This document shows positions 48,735 to 58,009 of a stretch of 64,000 nucleotides of DNA, one piece after another. The notes beneath the pieces are model-generated. The model saw only the letters and a list, made by a program, of their open reading frames with translations, had not been told where the DNA came from and ran no database searches. Made by a program: the position numbers and the translations under genes. Origin of the DNA: Lacimicrobium alkaliphilum (GTDB lineage: Bacteria; Pseudomonadota; Gammaproteobacteria; Enterobacterales; Alteromonadaceae); contig NZ_NISX01000012.1 of NCBI RefSeq assembly GCF_002591895.1, forward strand, positions 91,308 through 155,307, written 5' to 3'. The first letter of the stretch is position 1, and the number at the start of each line of letters is the position of its first letter.

Positions 48735-48820
48735 AAAGTGGGGTCAGAGTAAACTTTTCAACCAGAGCCCGCGAACTTTGAACTGCTCCAGGTTAGAAAA
48801 GTTTACTCTGACCCCACTTT
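48735..48820. repeat. Perfect 25-bp inverted repeat (REP/RAYT-type element) between tkt and tal
   Basis: Arms 48735-48759 and 48796-48820 are exact reverse complements, starting AAAGTGGGGTCAGAG, with a 36-base centre. The GTGGGGTCAGAGTAAA sequence is one I associate with ends of IS200-like/REP-associated transposase (RAYT) elements in gammaproteobacteria. No transposase is present, so this would be a non-autonomous copy. It lies between the convergent genes and ends a few bases from the tal stop, so it probably also terminates transcription. Confidence 0.75.
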
Positions 48821-48825
48821 ATTTC

Positions 48826-49773
48826 TTATTGTCGCAGTAATTGTTCCAGTCTGACCTGATCGGCGGCGAACTGGCGGATCCCTTCGGCCAGCTTTTCCGT
48901 GGCCATAGGGTCTTCATTCATTTGCCAGCGGAAATCCGCTTCGTTTAATTGTGCAGGCTGTTCGCCTTTGGGCACCTCTGCTGGGTTCAGGCGGCGGGGC
49001 AGTTCACCCTGGGTATTGGCAAGCTGTTCCAGCAAAGCCGGGCTGATGGTCAGGCGATCACAACCCGCCAGACACTGAATTTCACCGATATTACGAAAAC
49101 TGGCACCCATCACCACAGTATTGTAGCCGTGCTGTTTGAAATACTCGTAGATACGGGTAACCGACTGAACACCGGGGTCCTGCATACCACTGAAGTCCTG
49201 ATCCGGATGATTGGCCTTGTACCAGTCGAGGATTCTGCCCACAAACGGTGAGATCAGATAGGCTCCCGCTTCGGCACAGGCGCGGGCCTGAGTAAAACTA
49301 AACACCAGCGTCAGATTGCACTTCACTCCTTGTTGCTCCAGTACTCTGGCGGCCTGTATGCCTTCCCAGGTGGCGGCAATTTTAATCAGAATGCGGTCGG
49401 TGTCCACACCCTGCTGGCGATACAGGTCAAGCAATTGATGGGCCTTTTCGATGGTGCCCATGGTATCGAATGACAAATGGGCATTCACTTCCGTAGACAC
49501 GTAGCCGGGTACCTGTTGCAGCAATCTGGCCCCAAGCATCACCGCCAGCTTATCGGCGGCCAGTTCGGTCTTGTTGCTGTGATCTTTTTGGGTTCCGGCC
49601 CATTGCAGCGCTTCGCTCAGCAAAGGGCGATATTTTTCCTGTTGTACGGCCTTGAGTATCAGTGATGGATTGGTGGTGGCATCTTCAGGCTGATACTGGC
49701 GAATGGCTTCGAAGTCACCGGTATCGGCCACCACAGTGGTGAAGGCTTTGAGCTGACTGAGTTGATCTGACAT
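48826..49773 (-). CDS. tal: Transaldolase
   Basis: 315 residues from the ATG at 49773, which has AAGAGAG upstream; an upstream in-frame start at 49815 adds 14 non-conserved residues. It transfers dihydroxyacetone units between sedoheptulose-7-P and glyceraldehyde-3-P. The Schiff-base lysine is in [13 protein letters not shown] (about residue 130), with TTNPSLIL near the start and [31 protein letters not shown] after it. It is convergent with tkt and divergent from araB. Confidence 0.95.
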   Translation of the reverse strand: MSDQLSQLKAFTTVVADTGDFEAIRQYQPEDATTNPSLILKAVQQEKYRPLLSEALQWAGTQKDHSNKTELAADKLAVMLGARLLQQVPGYVSTEVNAHLSFDTMGTIEKAHQLLDLYRQQGVDTDRILIKIAATWEGIQAARVLEQQGVKCNLTLVFSFTQARACAEAGAYLISPFVGRILDWYKANHPDQDFSGMQDPGVQSVTRIYEYFKQHGYNTVVMGASFRNIGEIQCLAGCDRLTISPALLEQLANTQGELPRRLNPAEVPKGEQPAQLNEADFRWQMNEDPMATEKLAEGIRQFAADQVRLEQLLRQ

Positions 49774-49958
49774 GTGGCTCTCTTTTTGGTTAAGGGCTGA
49801 AAGGGCATGGAACATAAGTTATTGCCCCGTCTGGTTGCTGACTACTGAACCCTGAGGCTCAATATTATTTTTATATTACCTTTGCAATTGATGAATGTTG
49901 ATATTATCATACAAATAACAAAATTGACGAATATCAGCAACAAATTGCGAAGGTTTTT
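49774..49958. promoter_or_regulatory. Divergent tal/araB promoter region
   Basis: 185 bases, AT-rich, with TTTTATATTACC at about 49869 (the reverse complement contains TAATATAAAA) and a GATATTATCATAC segment at about 49900. These may be operators for an arabinose regulator that is not encoded in this window. Confidence 0.35.
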
Positions 49959-51617
49959 ATGTCTGGATATGTACTGGGGCTGGATTACGGCTCTGACTCG
50001 GTAAGAGCATTACTGGTGGATACCCACGATGGCAGTGAACTGGCCAGTGCTGTGGTTAATTATCCACGCTGGTCCCAGGGCCTGTATTGTGATCCCGCCC
50101 GTGATCAGTTTCGCCAGCACCCACTGGATTATCTGGAGGGTCTGCAGCAGGCGCTGCAGAAGCTATGGCAATCATTACCTGCCAGCAGTGGCGACAAGGT
50201 TCTCGGCATCAGCATCGATACGACAGGTTCTACCCCGGTGGCGGTTGACAGTCAGGGCCAGGCGCTGGCACTGAAACCGGAATTCGCCGACAACCCCAAC
50301 GCCATGTTTGTGCTGTGGAAAGATCATACGGCGCTGGCCGAAGCCACAGAAATCACGCAGGCCGCGAATGCTGCCCCGGTTAATTATCTGCAGGATATGG
50401 GTGGCATTTATTCCTCTGAATGGTACTGGGCCAAGGCCCTGCATGTATCACGGCAGGACAGCCTGGTGCATCAGGCTGCGCATATGTGGGTAGAACATTG
50501 TGACTGGTTGCCCGCCGTACTCACCGGTACCACCCATCCTTCTGTATTACAGATGGGTCGTTGCGCCGCCGGGCATAAACTGATGTGGAACGAAAAATGG
50601 CAGGGCTTCCCGCCGAATGCGTTTTTCGCCGGTATCGACCCGCTGCTCGACGGGCTGGTGGAGCGCCTGAATGCCGATACCCGCTGCAGCGATCAAAAGG
50701 TCGGCGGTCTGACGGATGAGTGGGCCGCTAAGCTTGGTCTCAAAGCCGGTACACCGGTGGGTTTTGGTGCCTTTGACTGTCATATGGGGGCAGTAGCAGC
50801 CAATGTGCGCCCCGGCACGCTGACCAAAGTGATGGGCACCTCTACCTGCGATATTACGCTGGCGGAGCCGACGCAGCTCGAGGGCAAATCAGTACCCGGT
50901 ATCTGTGGGCAGGTGAACGGTTCAGTGGTGCCCGGTATGGTGGGTCTGGAAGCCGGTCAGTCGGCCTTTGGCGACCTCTATGCCTGGTTTAAAGACTTAC
51001 TCTGTTGGCCACTGCAACACATCCAGCCGCACGCCACAGTGGCTGATATCTGGGCGCAGCAGGTCGGGCAGATAGAAGCGCAAATTTTACAGGCGCTGTC
51101 AGAGCAGGCTCAGAACTTAGAACCCGGTGCGGGCAATCTCACTGCACTGGACTGGGTCAATGGCCGGCGCACCCCCGATGCCGATCAATCCGTTGCCATG
51201 GCCATCAGTGGTCTGAAGATGGGCAGCAGTGCTGCTCACCTGTTCCGGGCGCTGGTTGAGGCTACGGCCTTTGGCTCCCGGGCCATTACAGAGCGCTTCC
51301 GCGAGCAGGGCGTACCGGTAGAAAACATTGTGGTGATCGGCGGGATCTCGAAGAAATCTGATTTTGTGATGCAGGTCTGCGCCGATGTCTGGAACTGCCC
51401 TATTGATGTACTCGAAAGTGAACAGAGCTGCGCTCTGGGTGCGGCGATTTTTGCGGCAGTCGTGGGCGGCGCCTATCCGGGTGTTGCCGAGGCGCAGGCA
51501 GTAATGGCTTCGCCGGTGCATAAAACCTATCAGCCGAATCCGGCCAATGTACAGCTTTACGATCAACTTTACGCCCGTTATCAGCGCCTCGGGCAGTTTG
51601 TCAGCGGAGGTGAGTAA
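49959..51617 (+). CDS. araB: Ribulokinase
   Basis: 552 residues. FGGY-family kinase phosphorylating L-ribulose. The N-terminal motif GLDYGSDSVRALLVD (about 7-21) is typical of AraB. GTSTCDITLAEP, VPGMVGLEAGQSAFGDLYAWF and the C-terminal nucleotide-binding part (GGISKKSDFVMQVCADV, LGAAIFAAVVGG) fit the full-length E. coli-type enzyme. GAAGG precedes the ATG. Its stop shares one base with the araD start, forming an araB-araD-araA operon. Confidence 0.96.
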   Translation: MSGYVLGLDYGSDSVRALLVDTHDGSELASAVVNYPRWSQGLYCDPARDQFRQHPLDYLEGLQQALQKLWQSLPASSGDKVLGISIDTTGSTPVAVDSQGQALALKPEFADNPNAMFVLWKDHTALAEATEITQAANAAPVNYLQDMGGIYSSEWYWAKALHVSRQDSLVHQAAHMWVEHCDWLPAVLTGTTHPSVLQMGRCAAGHKLMWNEKWQGFPPNAFFAGIDPLLDGLVERLNADTRCSDQKVGGLTDEWAAKLGLKAGTPVGFGAFDCHMGAVAANVRPGTLTKVMGTSTCDITLAEPTQLEGKSVPGICGQVNGSVVPGMVGLEAGQSAFGDLYAWFKDLLCWPLQHIQPHATVADIWAQQVGQIEAQILQALSEQAQNLEPGAGNLTALDWVNGRRTPDADQSVAMAISGLKMGSSAAHLFRALVEATAFGSRAITERFREQGVPVENIVVIGGISKKSDFVMQVCADVWNCPIDVLESEQSCALGAAIFAAVVGGAYPGVAEAQAVMASPVHKTYQPNPANVQLYDQLYARYQRLGQFVSGGE

Positions 51618-52312
51618 TGAGCTACCGTGAATTAAAACGCGAAGTGTATGAAGCCAACCTGGAGCTGCAGAGCAAGGGGCTGGTGATCTACACCTTTGGC
51701 AATGTGTCGCAGATTGATCGCCAGAAAGGCGTGATTGCGATCAAGCCCAGCGGTGTTTCTTACGAGCAGATGCAGGCCGATGACATGGTGATTGTGGATC
51801 TCGACGATAAGGTAGTGGAAGGGTCTATGCGGCCTTCTTCGGATACCAAAACCCATACCCATTTGTATCGTCACTTTGAGGCCATAGGCGGGGTAACGCA
51901 TACCCATTCTACCTATGCCACCGCCTGGGCCCAGGCCAGGTTGTCTATTCCCTGTCTGGGTACTACCCATGCGGATTTTGTGCATGGTGAGATCCCCTGC
52001 ACCGCAGAGATGACACAAGCCCAGATAGAAAGAGATTACGAACAGGAAACCGGGGTGCAGATCACCGACTGTTTTCAGCAGCGCGATCCGATGGCCTCGC
52101 CGATGGTGATTGTTGCCGGCCATGCGCCCTTTACCTGGGGTGAGAGTGCCGCCAAGTCTGTATATCACGCTGTTTTGCTCGAAGAGATTGCCCGCATGGC
52201 CTATCTCACCCGCACATTGGCACCCAGTGGCAGCCTGCTGAGTCAGGCGATACTGGACAAACATTATTTAAGAAAGCACGGCAAGAATGCCTATTACGGG
52301 CAGAGTAGCTGA
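51617..52312 (+). CDS. araD: L-ribulose-5-phosphate 4-epimerase
   Basis: 231 residues, standard length. Class II aldolase fold with zinc histidines in THTHLYRHF and VTHTHSTYATAWAQA, plus GNVSQID and KPSGVSYEQM in the phosphate/substrate region and an HAPFTWG segment. It converts L-ribulose-5-P to D-xylulose-5-P, which the nearby transketolase can use. GGAGG lies just upstream, and the start overlaps the last base of araB. Confidence 0.96.
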   Translation: MSYRELKREVYEANLELQSKGLVIYTFGNVSQIDRQKGVIAIKPSGVSYEQMQADDMVIVDLDDKVVEGSMRPSSDTKTHTHLYRHFEAIGGVTHTHSTYATAWAQARLSIPCLGTTHADFVHGEIPCTAEMTQAQIERDYEQETGVQITDCFQQRDPMASPMVIVAGHAPFTWGESAAKSVYHAVLLEEIARMAYLTRTLAPSGSLLSQAILDKHYLRKHGKNAYYGQSS

Positions 52313-52341
52313 GCCGCAACCAAGTTTAGAAGAGGAAGATT

Positions 52342-53844
52342 ATGCAACAGGTTAAGCAAAAAGAAGTCTGGTTGGTCACAGGATCTCAGCATCTGTACGG
52401 TCCCAAGGTGCTCGAAACTGTCGCCGGCGACAGTCAGACCATCGTTAAGGGTCTGAACGAAACAGGCAAACTGCCGGTGAACATGGTGTTTAAGCCGGTG
52501 GTAAAAACACCGCAGGAAATCCATGCCCTTTGCCAGCAGGCAAACGCCAGCGCCGAGTGTGTCGGCCTGGTCATGTGGATGCATACCTTTTCGCCGGCCA
52601 AGATGTGGATCGCCGGTTTAAATGAGCTGCGCAAGCCGTTTTTGCATCTGCATACCCAGTTCAATGCCGAGTTGCCCTGGTCTGAAATCAACATGAACTA
52701 CATGAATACCCACCAGAGCGCCCATGGAGACCGTGAGTTTGGTTTTATCGGCACCCGTATGCGCAAAGAGCGTAAAGTGGTGGTAGGTCACTGGCAAAAA
52801 GAAGAGGTTCAGGCCCAGATTGATGACTGGTGCCGGGCGGCATTGGGCTGGCATGAGAGCCGTTCTCTAAAAGTGGCCCGTTTTGGTGACAATATGCGCC
52901 AGGTCGCGGTAACCGAAGGCGACAAAGTCGCGGCACAGATCCAGTTTGGCTATGAAGTGCATGGTTACAGTCTCGCCGAGCTGGTTGATGTGGTGGAGCA
53001 GGTCAGTGATGCCGAAATCAACAGCCAGCTAGAACAGTACCGTCAGGACTATGACATTGCCCCGGCATTGCTTGAAGACAGCCATCAGCTGGCCATGCTG
53101 AAAAATGAAGCCCGGCTGGAACTGGGCATGAGTAAATTCCTTGATGACGGCGGCTTTAACGCCTACACCAATTGTTTTGAAAATCTGGCTGGTCTCACCG
53201 GTCTGCCGGGCCTGGCAACTCAGCGAATGATGGCCCGTGGTTACGGTTATGGCGCCGAAGGTGACTGGAAAACCTCGGCCATGGTCAGGGTAATGAAGGT
53301 GATGGGGCAGGGCCGTCAGGGCGGTACCTCCTTTATGGAAGATTACACCTATAACCTCGGTGCCCGTGATCAGGTACTGGGTGCCCATATGCTGGAGGTT
53401 TGCCCTTCGATTGCTGCGCAAAAACCCCGTCTGGAAGTGCATCATCACAGCATCGGCGTCAGATGTGATGTGGCCCGCCTGCTGTTTACCGCACAGCCCG
53501 GCCCGGCGGTGAATCTGTCACCTATAGATCTGGGCAACAGATTCCGCTTTTTGATCAATGAAGTGGACACTGTGGCGCCGCCTGCGGATTTGCCGCACCT
53601 GCCGGTCGCTTCAGCGTTGTGGGAGCCACGGCCTAATCTGTCTGTGGCTGCGGCCGCATGGATCCATGCCGGTGGCGCTCACCATACGGTATACAGCCAG
53701 CAGGTAAGCACCGAAATGCTGGAAGACTTTGCCGAGATGGCCGGGGTGGAAACCATCATTATCGATGCCGATACCAATATCCGCGCCCTGAAGAGTGAAT
53801 TGCGCCAGAATGCCGCGTATTATCATCTGAATCAGGGGCTGTAA
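52342..53844 (+). CDS. araA: L-arabinose isomerase
   Basis: 500 residues, standard length. It isomerises L-arabinose to L-ribulose with a Mn2+ cofactor. Characteristic segments are [19 protein letters not shown] at the start, [66 protein letters not shown] and FMEDYTYNL, with the metal histidine in [15 protein letters not shown] precedes the ATG. It is the third gene of the araBDA operon. Confidence 0.97.
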   Translation: MQQVKQKEVWLVTGSQHLYGPKVLETVAGDSQTIVKGLNETGKLPVNMVFKPVVKTPQEIHALCQQANASAECVGLVMWMHTFSPAKMWIAGLNELRKPFLHLHTQFNAELPWSEINMNYMNTHQSAHGDREFGFIGTRMRKERKVVVGHWQKEEVQAQIDDWCRAALGWHESRSLKVARFGDNMRQVAVTEGDKVAAQIQFGYEVHGYSLAELVDVVEQVSDAEINSQLEQYRQDYDIAPALLEDSHQLAMLKNEARLELGMSKFLDDGGFNAYTNCFENLAGLTGLPGLATQRMMARGYGYGAEGDWKTSAMVRVMKVMGQGRQGGTSFMEDYTYNLGARDQVLGAHMLEVCPSIAAQKPRLEVHHHSIGVRCDVARLLFTAQPGPAVNLSPIDLGNRFRFLINEVDTVAPPADLPHLPVASALWEPRPNLSVAAAAWIHAGGAHHTVYSQQVSTEMLEDFAEMAGVETIIIDADTNIRALKSELRQNAAYYHLNQGL

Positions 53845-53846
53845 GG

Positions 53847-53870
53847 CCCCGTTTCAGTGACGCAACGGGG
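53847..53870 (+). promoter_or_regulatory. Hairpin whose 3' arm holds the HAD gene's ribosome-binding site
   Basis: CCCCGTT and AACGGGG form a perfect 7-bp stem around a 10-base loop, starting right after the araA stop. The GGGG in the right arm is the best Shine-Dalgarno candidate for the next gene (ATG at 53878), so the structure could limit its translation. It lacks the T run of a terminator. Confidence 0.45.
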
Positions 53871-53877
53871 TATGACT

Positions 53878-54462
53878 ATGCTGGATCTAAGCCAATATCA
53901 GGGCATTGTGTTTGATATGGACGGCACGCTGATCGACTCCATGAGCGAGCATATGCTCGCCTGGGAGCAGACCTGCAAACACTTTGGTTACCCTTTTGAC
54001 GCTGAGTATATGAACGGCCTTGGCGGAGTACCCACTCAGGCGACGGTGGTACTGCTGAATCAAAAGCATGGCCTTAGTCATGATCCCTTGCAGGTGGCAC
54101 AAGCCAAGCGGCGGTTCTGGGAGCAGATGGACAGTGCCCCGGTGACTATTGATGCCACTATCGCCGTACTCGAACACTACCGTACCCGTATTCCCGTTGG
54201 TGTGGGTACCGGTGCCGAGCGGCCCCACGCGGAAAAGATGCTGCGGGATACCGGCCTGATGGACAAGATCCAGACCCTGGTCACCGCTTCAGATGTCCGT
54301 CAGGGTAAGCCTCATCCCGAGACCTTCTTACAGGTAGCCGATAACCTCGGCGTGCCCGCACAGCACTGTGTGGTATTTGAAGATACCGAAATTGGTCGTC
54401 AGGCCGCAGAGGCGGCAGGCATGGACTGTATCATGGTGGAAAACGGCAGAATTCTGCTCTGA
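53878..54462 (+). CDS. HAD-family phosphatase (beta-phosphoglucomutase-like, YqaB type)
   Basis: 194 residues from the ATG at 53878 (other in-frame starts at 53857 GTG and 53872 ATG). HAD motif I is FDMDGTLIDS (nucleophile Asp), motif II is in GVGTGAERPHAEKML, motif III is GKPHPETFL, and the Mg2+ motif is FEDTEIGRQAA. This is the sugar-phosphate phosphatase/mutase subgroup. Following araA directly, it may remove phosphate from accumulating sugar phosphates. The exact substrate cannot be told. Confidence 0.88.
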   Translation: MLDLSQYQGIVFDMDGTLIDSMSEHMLAWEQTCKHFGYPFDAEYMNGLGGVPTQATVVLLNQKHGLSHDPLQVAQAKRRFWEQMDSAPVTIDATIAVLEHYRTRIPVGVGTGAERPHAEKMLRDTGLMDKIQTLVTASDVRQGKPHPETFLQVADNLGVPAQHCVVFEDTEIGRQAAEAAGMDCIMVENGRILL

Positions 54463-54600
54463 TACGGTGCTCAAAACTATAGCAGATTCTTTGTCAAAGC
54501 TGCCGCTGAGCGATCCGCTAAAATTATCTGCGACAAAACTTGCATACCCATCCTTATTTGTAATATAAAAGTATAAAATTTGTTGCCAACAGGTAAAGTC

Positions 54601-55857
54601 ATGCTCCTATATCTATCAACCTGCTCCGGTGCACGCCGTGGCTTTAATCGTTCCGGTGGCAGTTTCAGCCGGCAGTTTGCTACTCTGGCGGCCTGCGTTA
54701 CGCTACTCTTCGGCCTCAGTGCCTGTAGTGAAGGCCCTCAATCCCAGTCGGCGTCTCAGCCACAAGCAGAAAAGGAAACCTCTATGTCGTCCCAGCCTTC
54801 TTTTTCCAGTCAGGATTATGGCACCTTATCATCCGGTGAAAAGGTCACCCAGGTGACATTGCGTAACAGCAATGGTATCGAAATGGACGTAATCAGCTAC
54901 GGCGGCATCATTACCCGTCTGCTCACTCCCGATGCACAAGGGCAAATGGGCGATATCGTGCTCGGTCTCGACAGTTTAGAGGAGTATGTGCAGTCCAATC
55001 CCTATTTCGGTGCCCTGATTGGCCGTTACGGCAACCGAATCAATAAAGGGCGTTTTGAGCTTGAGGGTAGGGTTTATCAACTGGATACCAATGACGGCGA
55101 AAACCATCTGCACGGCGGCGTACAGGGCTTTGACAAGCGCAACTGGCAGATGACCCCCTTTAAAACCGACAGCAGCGCCGGTGTTGAACTGGCTCTGGTC
55201 AGCGAAGACGGCGATCAGGGCTACCCCGGGCGGCTCGAGGTTAAAGTGGTGTATGAGCTCAGCAACAATGATGAGCTGGATATGCGCTTTGAAGCGACAA
55301 CCGACAAGCCCACCATCGTGAATATGACCCAGCACAGTTACTTTAACCTGGCTGGCAGCGGCGATATTCTCGGCCATGAGTTAATGATCCCTGCTGACGC
55401 CTATACACCTGTCGACGAAGGGTTGATACCCACCGGAGAGATAGCAGACATCAGCAATACCCCTTTTGATTTTCGCGAGCCGACGCCAATGGGCGAGCGC
55501 ATTAACGAAGACCATGAGCAATTGCAAAGGGGCCAGGGCTACGATCACAACTATGTACTGGACCGCGAAGGCGACGGCAAACTGCGCCTCGCGGCCAGAG
55601 TCGAAGAGCCCGTCAGTGGCCGGGTGCTTGAGGTGGCCAGCGAAGAGCCAGGCGTGCAGTTCTATTCCGGTAATTTCCTGGATGGCAGCCTGACCGGCAA
55701 AGGCACAACCTATCAGCACCGCAGCGGCTTTTGCCTTGAGCCACAGCATTTCCCGGATTCGCCGAATCAGGCCATGTTTCCTTCAACCCGGCTCAACCCC
55801 GGTGAAACATACCGTACCCGGATTATCTATCGCTTCCTGACTCGCGGTGACAGCTGA
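54601..55857 (+). CDS. Exported aldose 1-epimerase lipoprotein
   Basis: 418 residues from the ATG at 54601, which has AGGT upstream. A long, charged N-region precedes a hydrophobic stretch and a lipobox GLSAC (about residue 42), so the enzyme should be an envelope lipoprotein, unlike cytoplasmic GalM. Catalytic and substrate residues appear in RYGNRINKGRF, ENHLHGGVQGFDKRNW, MTQHSYFNLAG and EEPGVQFYSGNFLDG (Glu base). It interconverts alpha and beta anomers. Between araBDA and a GH43 enzyme it probably mutarotates released arabinose outside the cytoplasm. Confidence 0.9.
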   Translation: MLLYLSTCSGARRGFNRSGGSFSRQFATLAACVTLLFGLSACSEGPQSQSASQPQAEKETSMSSQPSFSSQDYGTLSSGEKVTQVTLRNSNGIEMDVISYGGIITRLLTPDAQGQMGDIVLGLDSLEEYVQSNPYFGALIGRYGNRINKGRFELEGRVYQLDTNDGENHLHGGVQGFDKRNWQMTPFKTDSSAGVELALVSEDGDQGYPGRLEVKVVYELSNNDELDMRFEATTDKPTIVNMTQHSYFNLAGSGDILGHELMIPADAYTPVDEGLIPTGEIADISNTPFDFREPTPMGERINEDHEQLQRGQGYDHNYVLDREGDGKLRLAARVEEPVSGRVLEVASEEPGVQFYSGNFLDGSLTGKGTTYQHRSGFCLEPQHFPDSPNQAMFPSTRLNPGETYRTRIIYRFLTRGDS

Positions 55858-55897
55858 AATGAAAATCGCCTGCAATCCATGCAAAAGAGAACTGATT

Positions 55898-57811
55898 ATG
55901 AACGCCCTTAAATCCACGTCTTCCCTGGCCGCCGGTCTGTTACTGATACTGAATCTCGGCGGCTGTGCCAGTCAGTCAGTAACAGAGCAGAGTCAGGCGG
56001 AACAGCCAGACCAGAGCCAGAAAAAAGGCACCTTCACCAATCCGCTGTTTCCTAACGGGGCCGATCCCTGGCTGGAATACTGGGACGGTAATTATTACCT
56101 GACCACCACCACCTGGACCTCGGAACTGGTGATGCGTAAGTCTCCGACCCTGGCGGGGCTGGCCGATGCCACACCGGTCAATGTATGGTCAGATACCGAC
56201 CCTGAACGTTGCTGTAATTTCTGGGCGTTTGAATTTCATCGCCTCAAAGGCCCCAACGGTTACCGCTGGTATATGATGTACACATCAGGTCAGGACGGCA
56301 CGCTGGATTATCAGCATCTGAATGTACTGGAAAGTGCCGGCGACGACCCCATGGGGCCCTATGAATACAAGGGTGCGCCGATGCCGGATGTATGGAACAT
56401 TGATGGCAATTATCTGGAGCTTAACGATCGTTTATACCTGATTTATTCCCAGTGGCAGGGCGATGAGCAACTGAATATTATCGCCGAAATGGATACGCCC
56501 TGGAGCCTTAAGCCGGGCACGCCCCATACCATACTCACCCGCCCCGAACTGGACTGGGAAATCAGCGGCCGTAAGGTCACCGAAGGGGCTGAGATTTTGC
56601 AGCGTAATGGCCGCACTTTTATGACCTACTCGGCCAGCTACTGCAATACCCCGGACTATAAGCTCGGCTTAATGGAGCTGGTAGGGGATGACCCCCTTAA
56701 CCGCGAACACTGGAAAAAATACCCCGAACCGGTGTTTGAGCGTACCGAAACCGTATTCGGCCCAGGCCATAACGGCTTTTTCGGTTCCCCCGATGGTAGT
56801 GAAGACTGGCTGGTTTACCATGGCAATGACTCGGTAGAGCATGGCTGTAGTGCGACCCGTTCATTGCGGGCACAGAAATTCAGCTGGAACGATGATGGCA
56901 CGCCGGAATTCGGCAAGCCGGTTACCCCCGGAGTGGCGGTTGAGCCGCCTTCAGGTGAAGATGGCCCGCTGATCACCCGCGTACAGGGGCAGCATTTTCA
57001 GCTGGTAAACGGCACCAGCGACCTGTGCCTGGCCATTGCCGCCAACCCTGAAGATCACAAGGCGGTGCAGGCGCAGTGCAATGCCAATAACGGCCAGTGG
57101 GTGCTGGATCCTACCACTGAGGGCTACTACCGCCTGGCCAATGTGCATGACAGCAAATTTCTTGAGGTGGCCCAGTGCAGCGATGCGGATAATGCCCGCA
57201 TCCGTCAGGCCGCCTGGCGCAATAACGCCTGCCAGGAGTGGGCGCTGGAAACCGGCGAAGACGGTCATACCCGCTTTCTTAATCGCGCCAGCGGCAAACC
57301 GCTGGCGGTAGCCGGTTGTTCTGCCAATGCCAATCAGGCCATTCTGCAGCAGAATGCTGACAGCGCCTGCCAGGACTGGCGTTTACAACCCATGGGTGAA
57401 GTGGTGCTGCTAAGCCGCCAGTCCGGTAAGACCCCGGCGGCGGAAGGTGACAGTATTGGCGCCAATATTCAGCAGGCTGCCTGGCAGTATCAGGATAATC
57501 AGCGCTGGCTATTCAGTCATACCGATACCGGTTATTTTCAGGTCAAACCCAAACATGCAGATAACCTCTGTATCGCCAGCGAAAACGATGCCATCGTACC
57601 CGGCGCTAACCTGCAACTGTCAGACTGCGATGCCAAAACTGCCCAGTGGCGCCTTACAGCAGCCGACGGCGGCGGCATGCTGCTGGAGAACCGTTACAGC
57701 AACCAGGTGATGGATCTGGCCAATTGCGGCCTGGCCGAAGGCACTAACTTTGCCCAGGGCCCCAAACTGGGTAATCAATGCCAGATATTTCATCTGAGAC
57801 GGCCCAATTAA
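55898..57811 (+). CDS. GH43-family lipoprotein with ricin-type lectin domains
   Basis: 637 residues from the ATG at 55898, giving a lipoprotein signal (lipobox LGGC). Residues about 35-345 form a five-bladed propeller of the GH43 type: NPLFPNGADPWLEYWDGNYYLTTT (Asp base), EGAEILQRNGRTFMTYSAS (Glu acid) and GPGHNGFFGSPDG. Residues about 365-637 hold two ricin B-type lectin modules with QW-like repeats (CQEWALE, CQDWRLQ, NQRWLF, AQWRL). With araBDA upstream, alpha-L-arabinofuranosidase or arabinan hydrolase activity is likely; a beta-xylosidase role is possible. Confidence 0.88.
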   Translation: MNALKSTSSLAAGLLLILNLGGCASQSVTEQSQAEQPDQSQKKGTFTNPLFPNGADPWLEYWDGNYYLTTTTWTSELVMRKSPTLAGLADATPVNVWSDTDPERCCNFWAFEFHRLKGPNGYRWYMMYTSGQDGTLDYQHLNVLESAGDDPMGPYEYKGAPMPDVWNIDGNYLELNDRLYLIYSQWQGDEQLNIIAEMDTPWSLKPGTPHTILTRPELDWEISGRKVTEGAEILQRNGRTFMTYSASYCNTPDYKLGLMELVGDDPLNREHWKKYPEPVFERTETVFGPGHNGFFGSPDGSEDWLVYHGNDSVEHGCSATRSLRAQKFSWNDDGTPEFGKPVTPGVAVEPPSGEDGPLITRVQGQHFQLVNGTSDLCLAIAANPEDHKAVQAQCNANNGQWVLDPTTEGYYRLANVHDSKFLEVAQCSDADNARIRQAAWRNNACQEWALETGEDGHTRFLNRASGKPLAVAGCSANANQAILQQNADSACQDWRLQPMGEVVLLSRQSGKTPAAEGDSIGANIQQAAWQYQDNQRWLFSHTDTGYFQVKPKHADNLCIASENDAIVPGANLQLSDCDAKTAQWRLTAADGGGMLLENRYSNQVMDLANCGLAEGTNFAQGPKLGNQCQIFHLRRPN

Positions 57812-57824
57812 ATAAGTGTTCCTG

Positions 57825-57947
57825 ATTGCAGGTAAGGTGATGTTGTAAAGATTGATAACACGCGGTTAATCCTTCCCTGGAAGCTCCGCCACAGCGTCCA
57901 TGCTGTGGAGGGTTTTCAATCTTAACAACACCACCTGCCGTGCAAGA
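57825..57947. repeat. Unexplained ~125-bp nested inverted-repeat element
   Basis: An outer pair of arms (about 57835-57855 and 57917-57937) matches at 19 of 21 positions, and weaker pairing reaches about 57825 and 57947. Inside lies a separate perfect stem CCACAGC-N6-GCTGTGG (57889-57908). It fills the gap between the GH43 gene and the serine hydrolase. It may be a MITE-like mobile element or a structured RNA; the inner stem followed by AGGGTTTTC could end GH43 transcription. Confidence 0.6.
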
Positions 57948-58009
57948 TACATAGTTAGGAATGGCTATTCAGAGCGTCGCAAATGGCTACGGATAAAAGG
58001 AGTTTGATT

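Noticed and set aside
57825..57947. Integron attC site
   Set aside because: Length and hairpin shape fit, but I could not find paired RYYYAAC/GTTRRRY core sites at the ends, and no integrase or cassette array is nearby.
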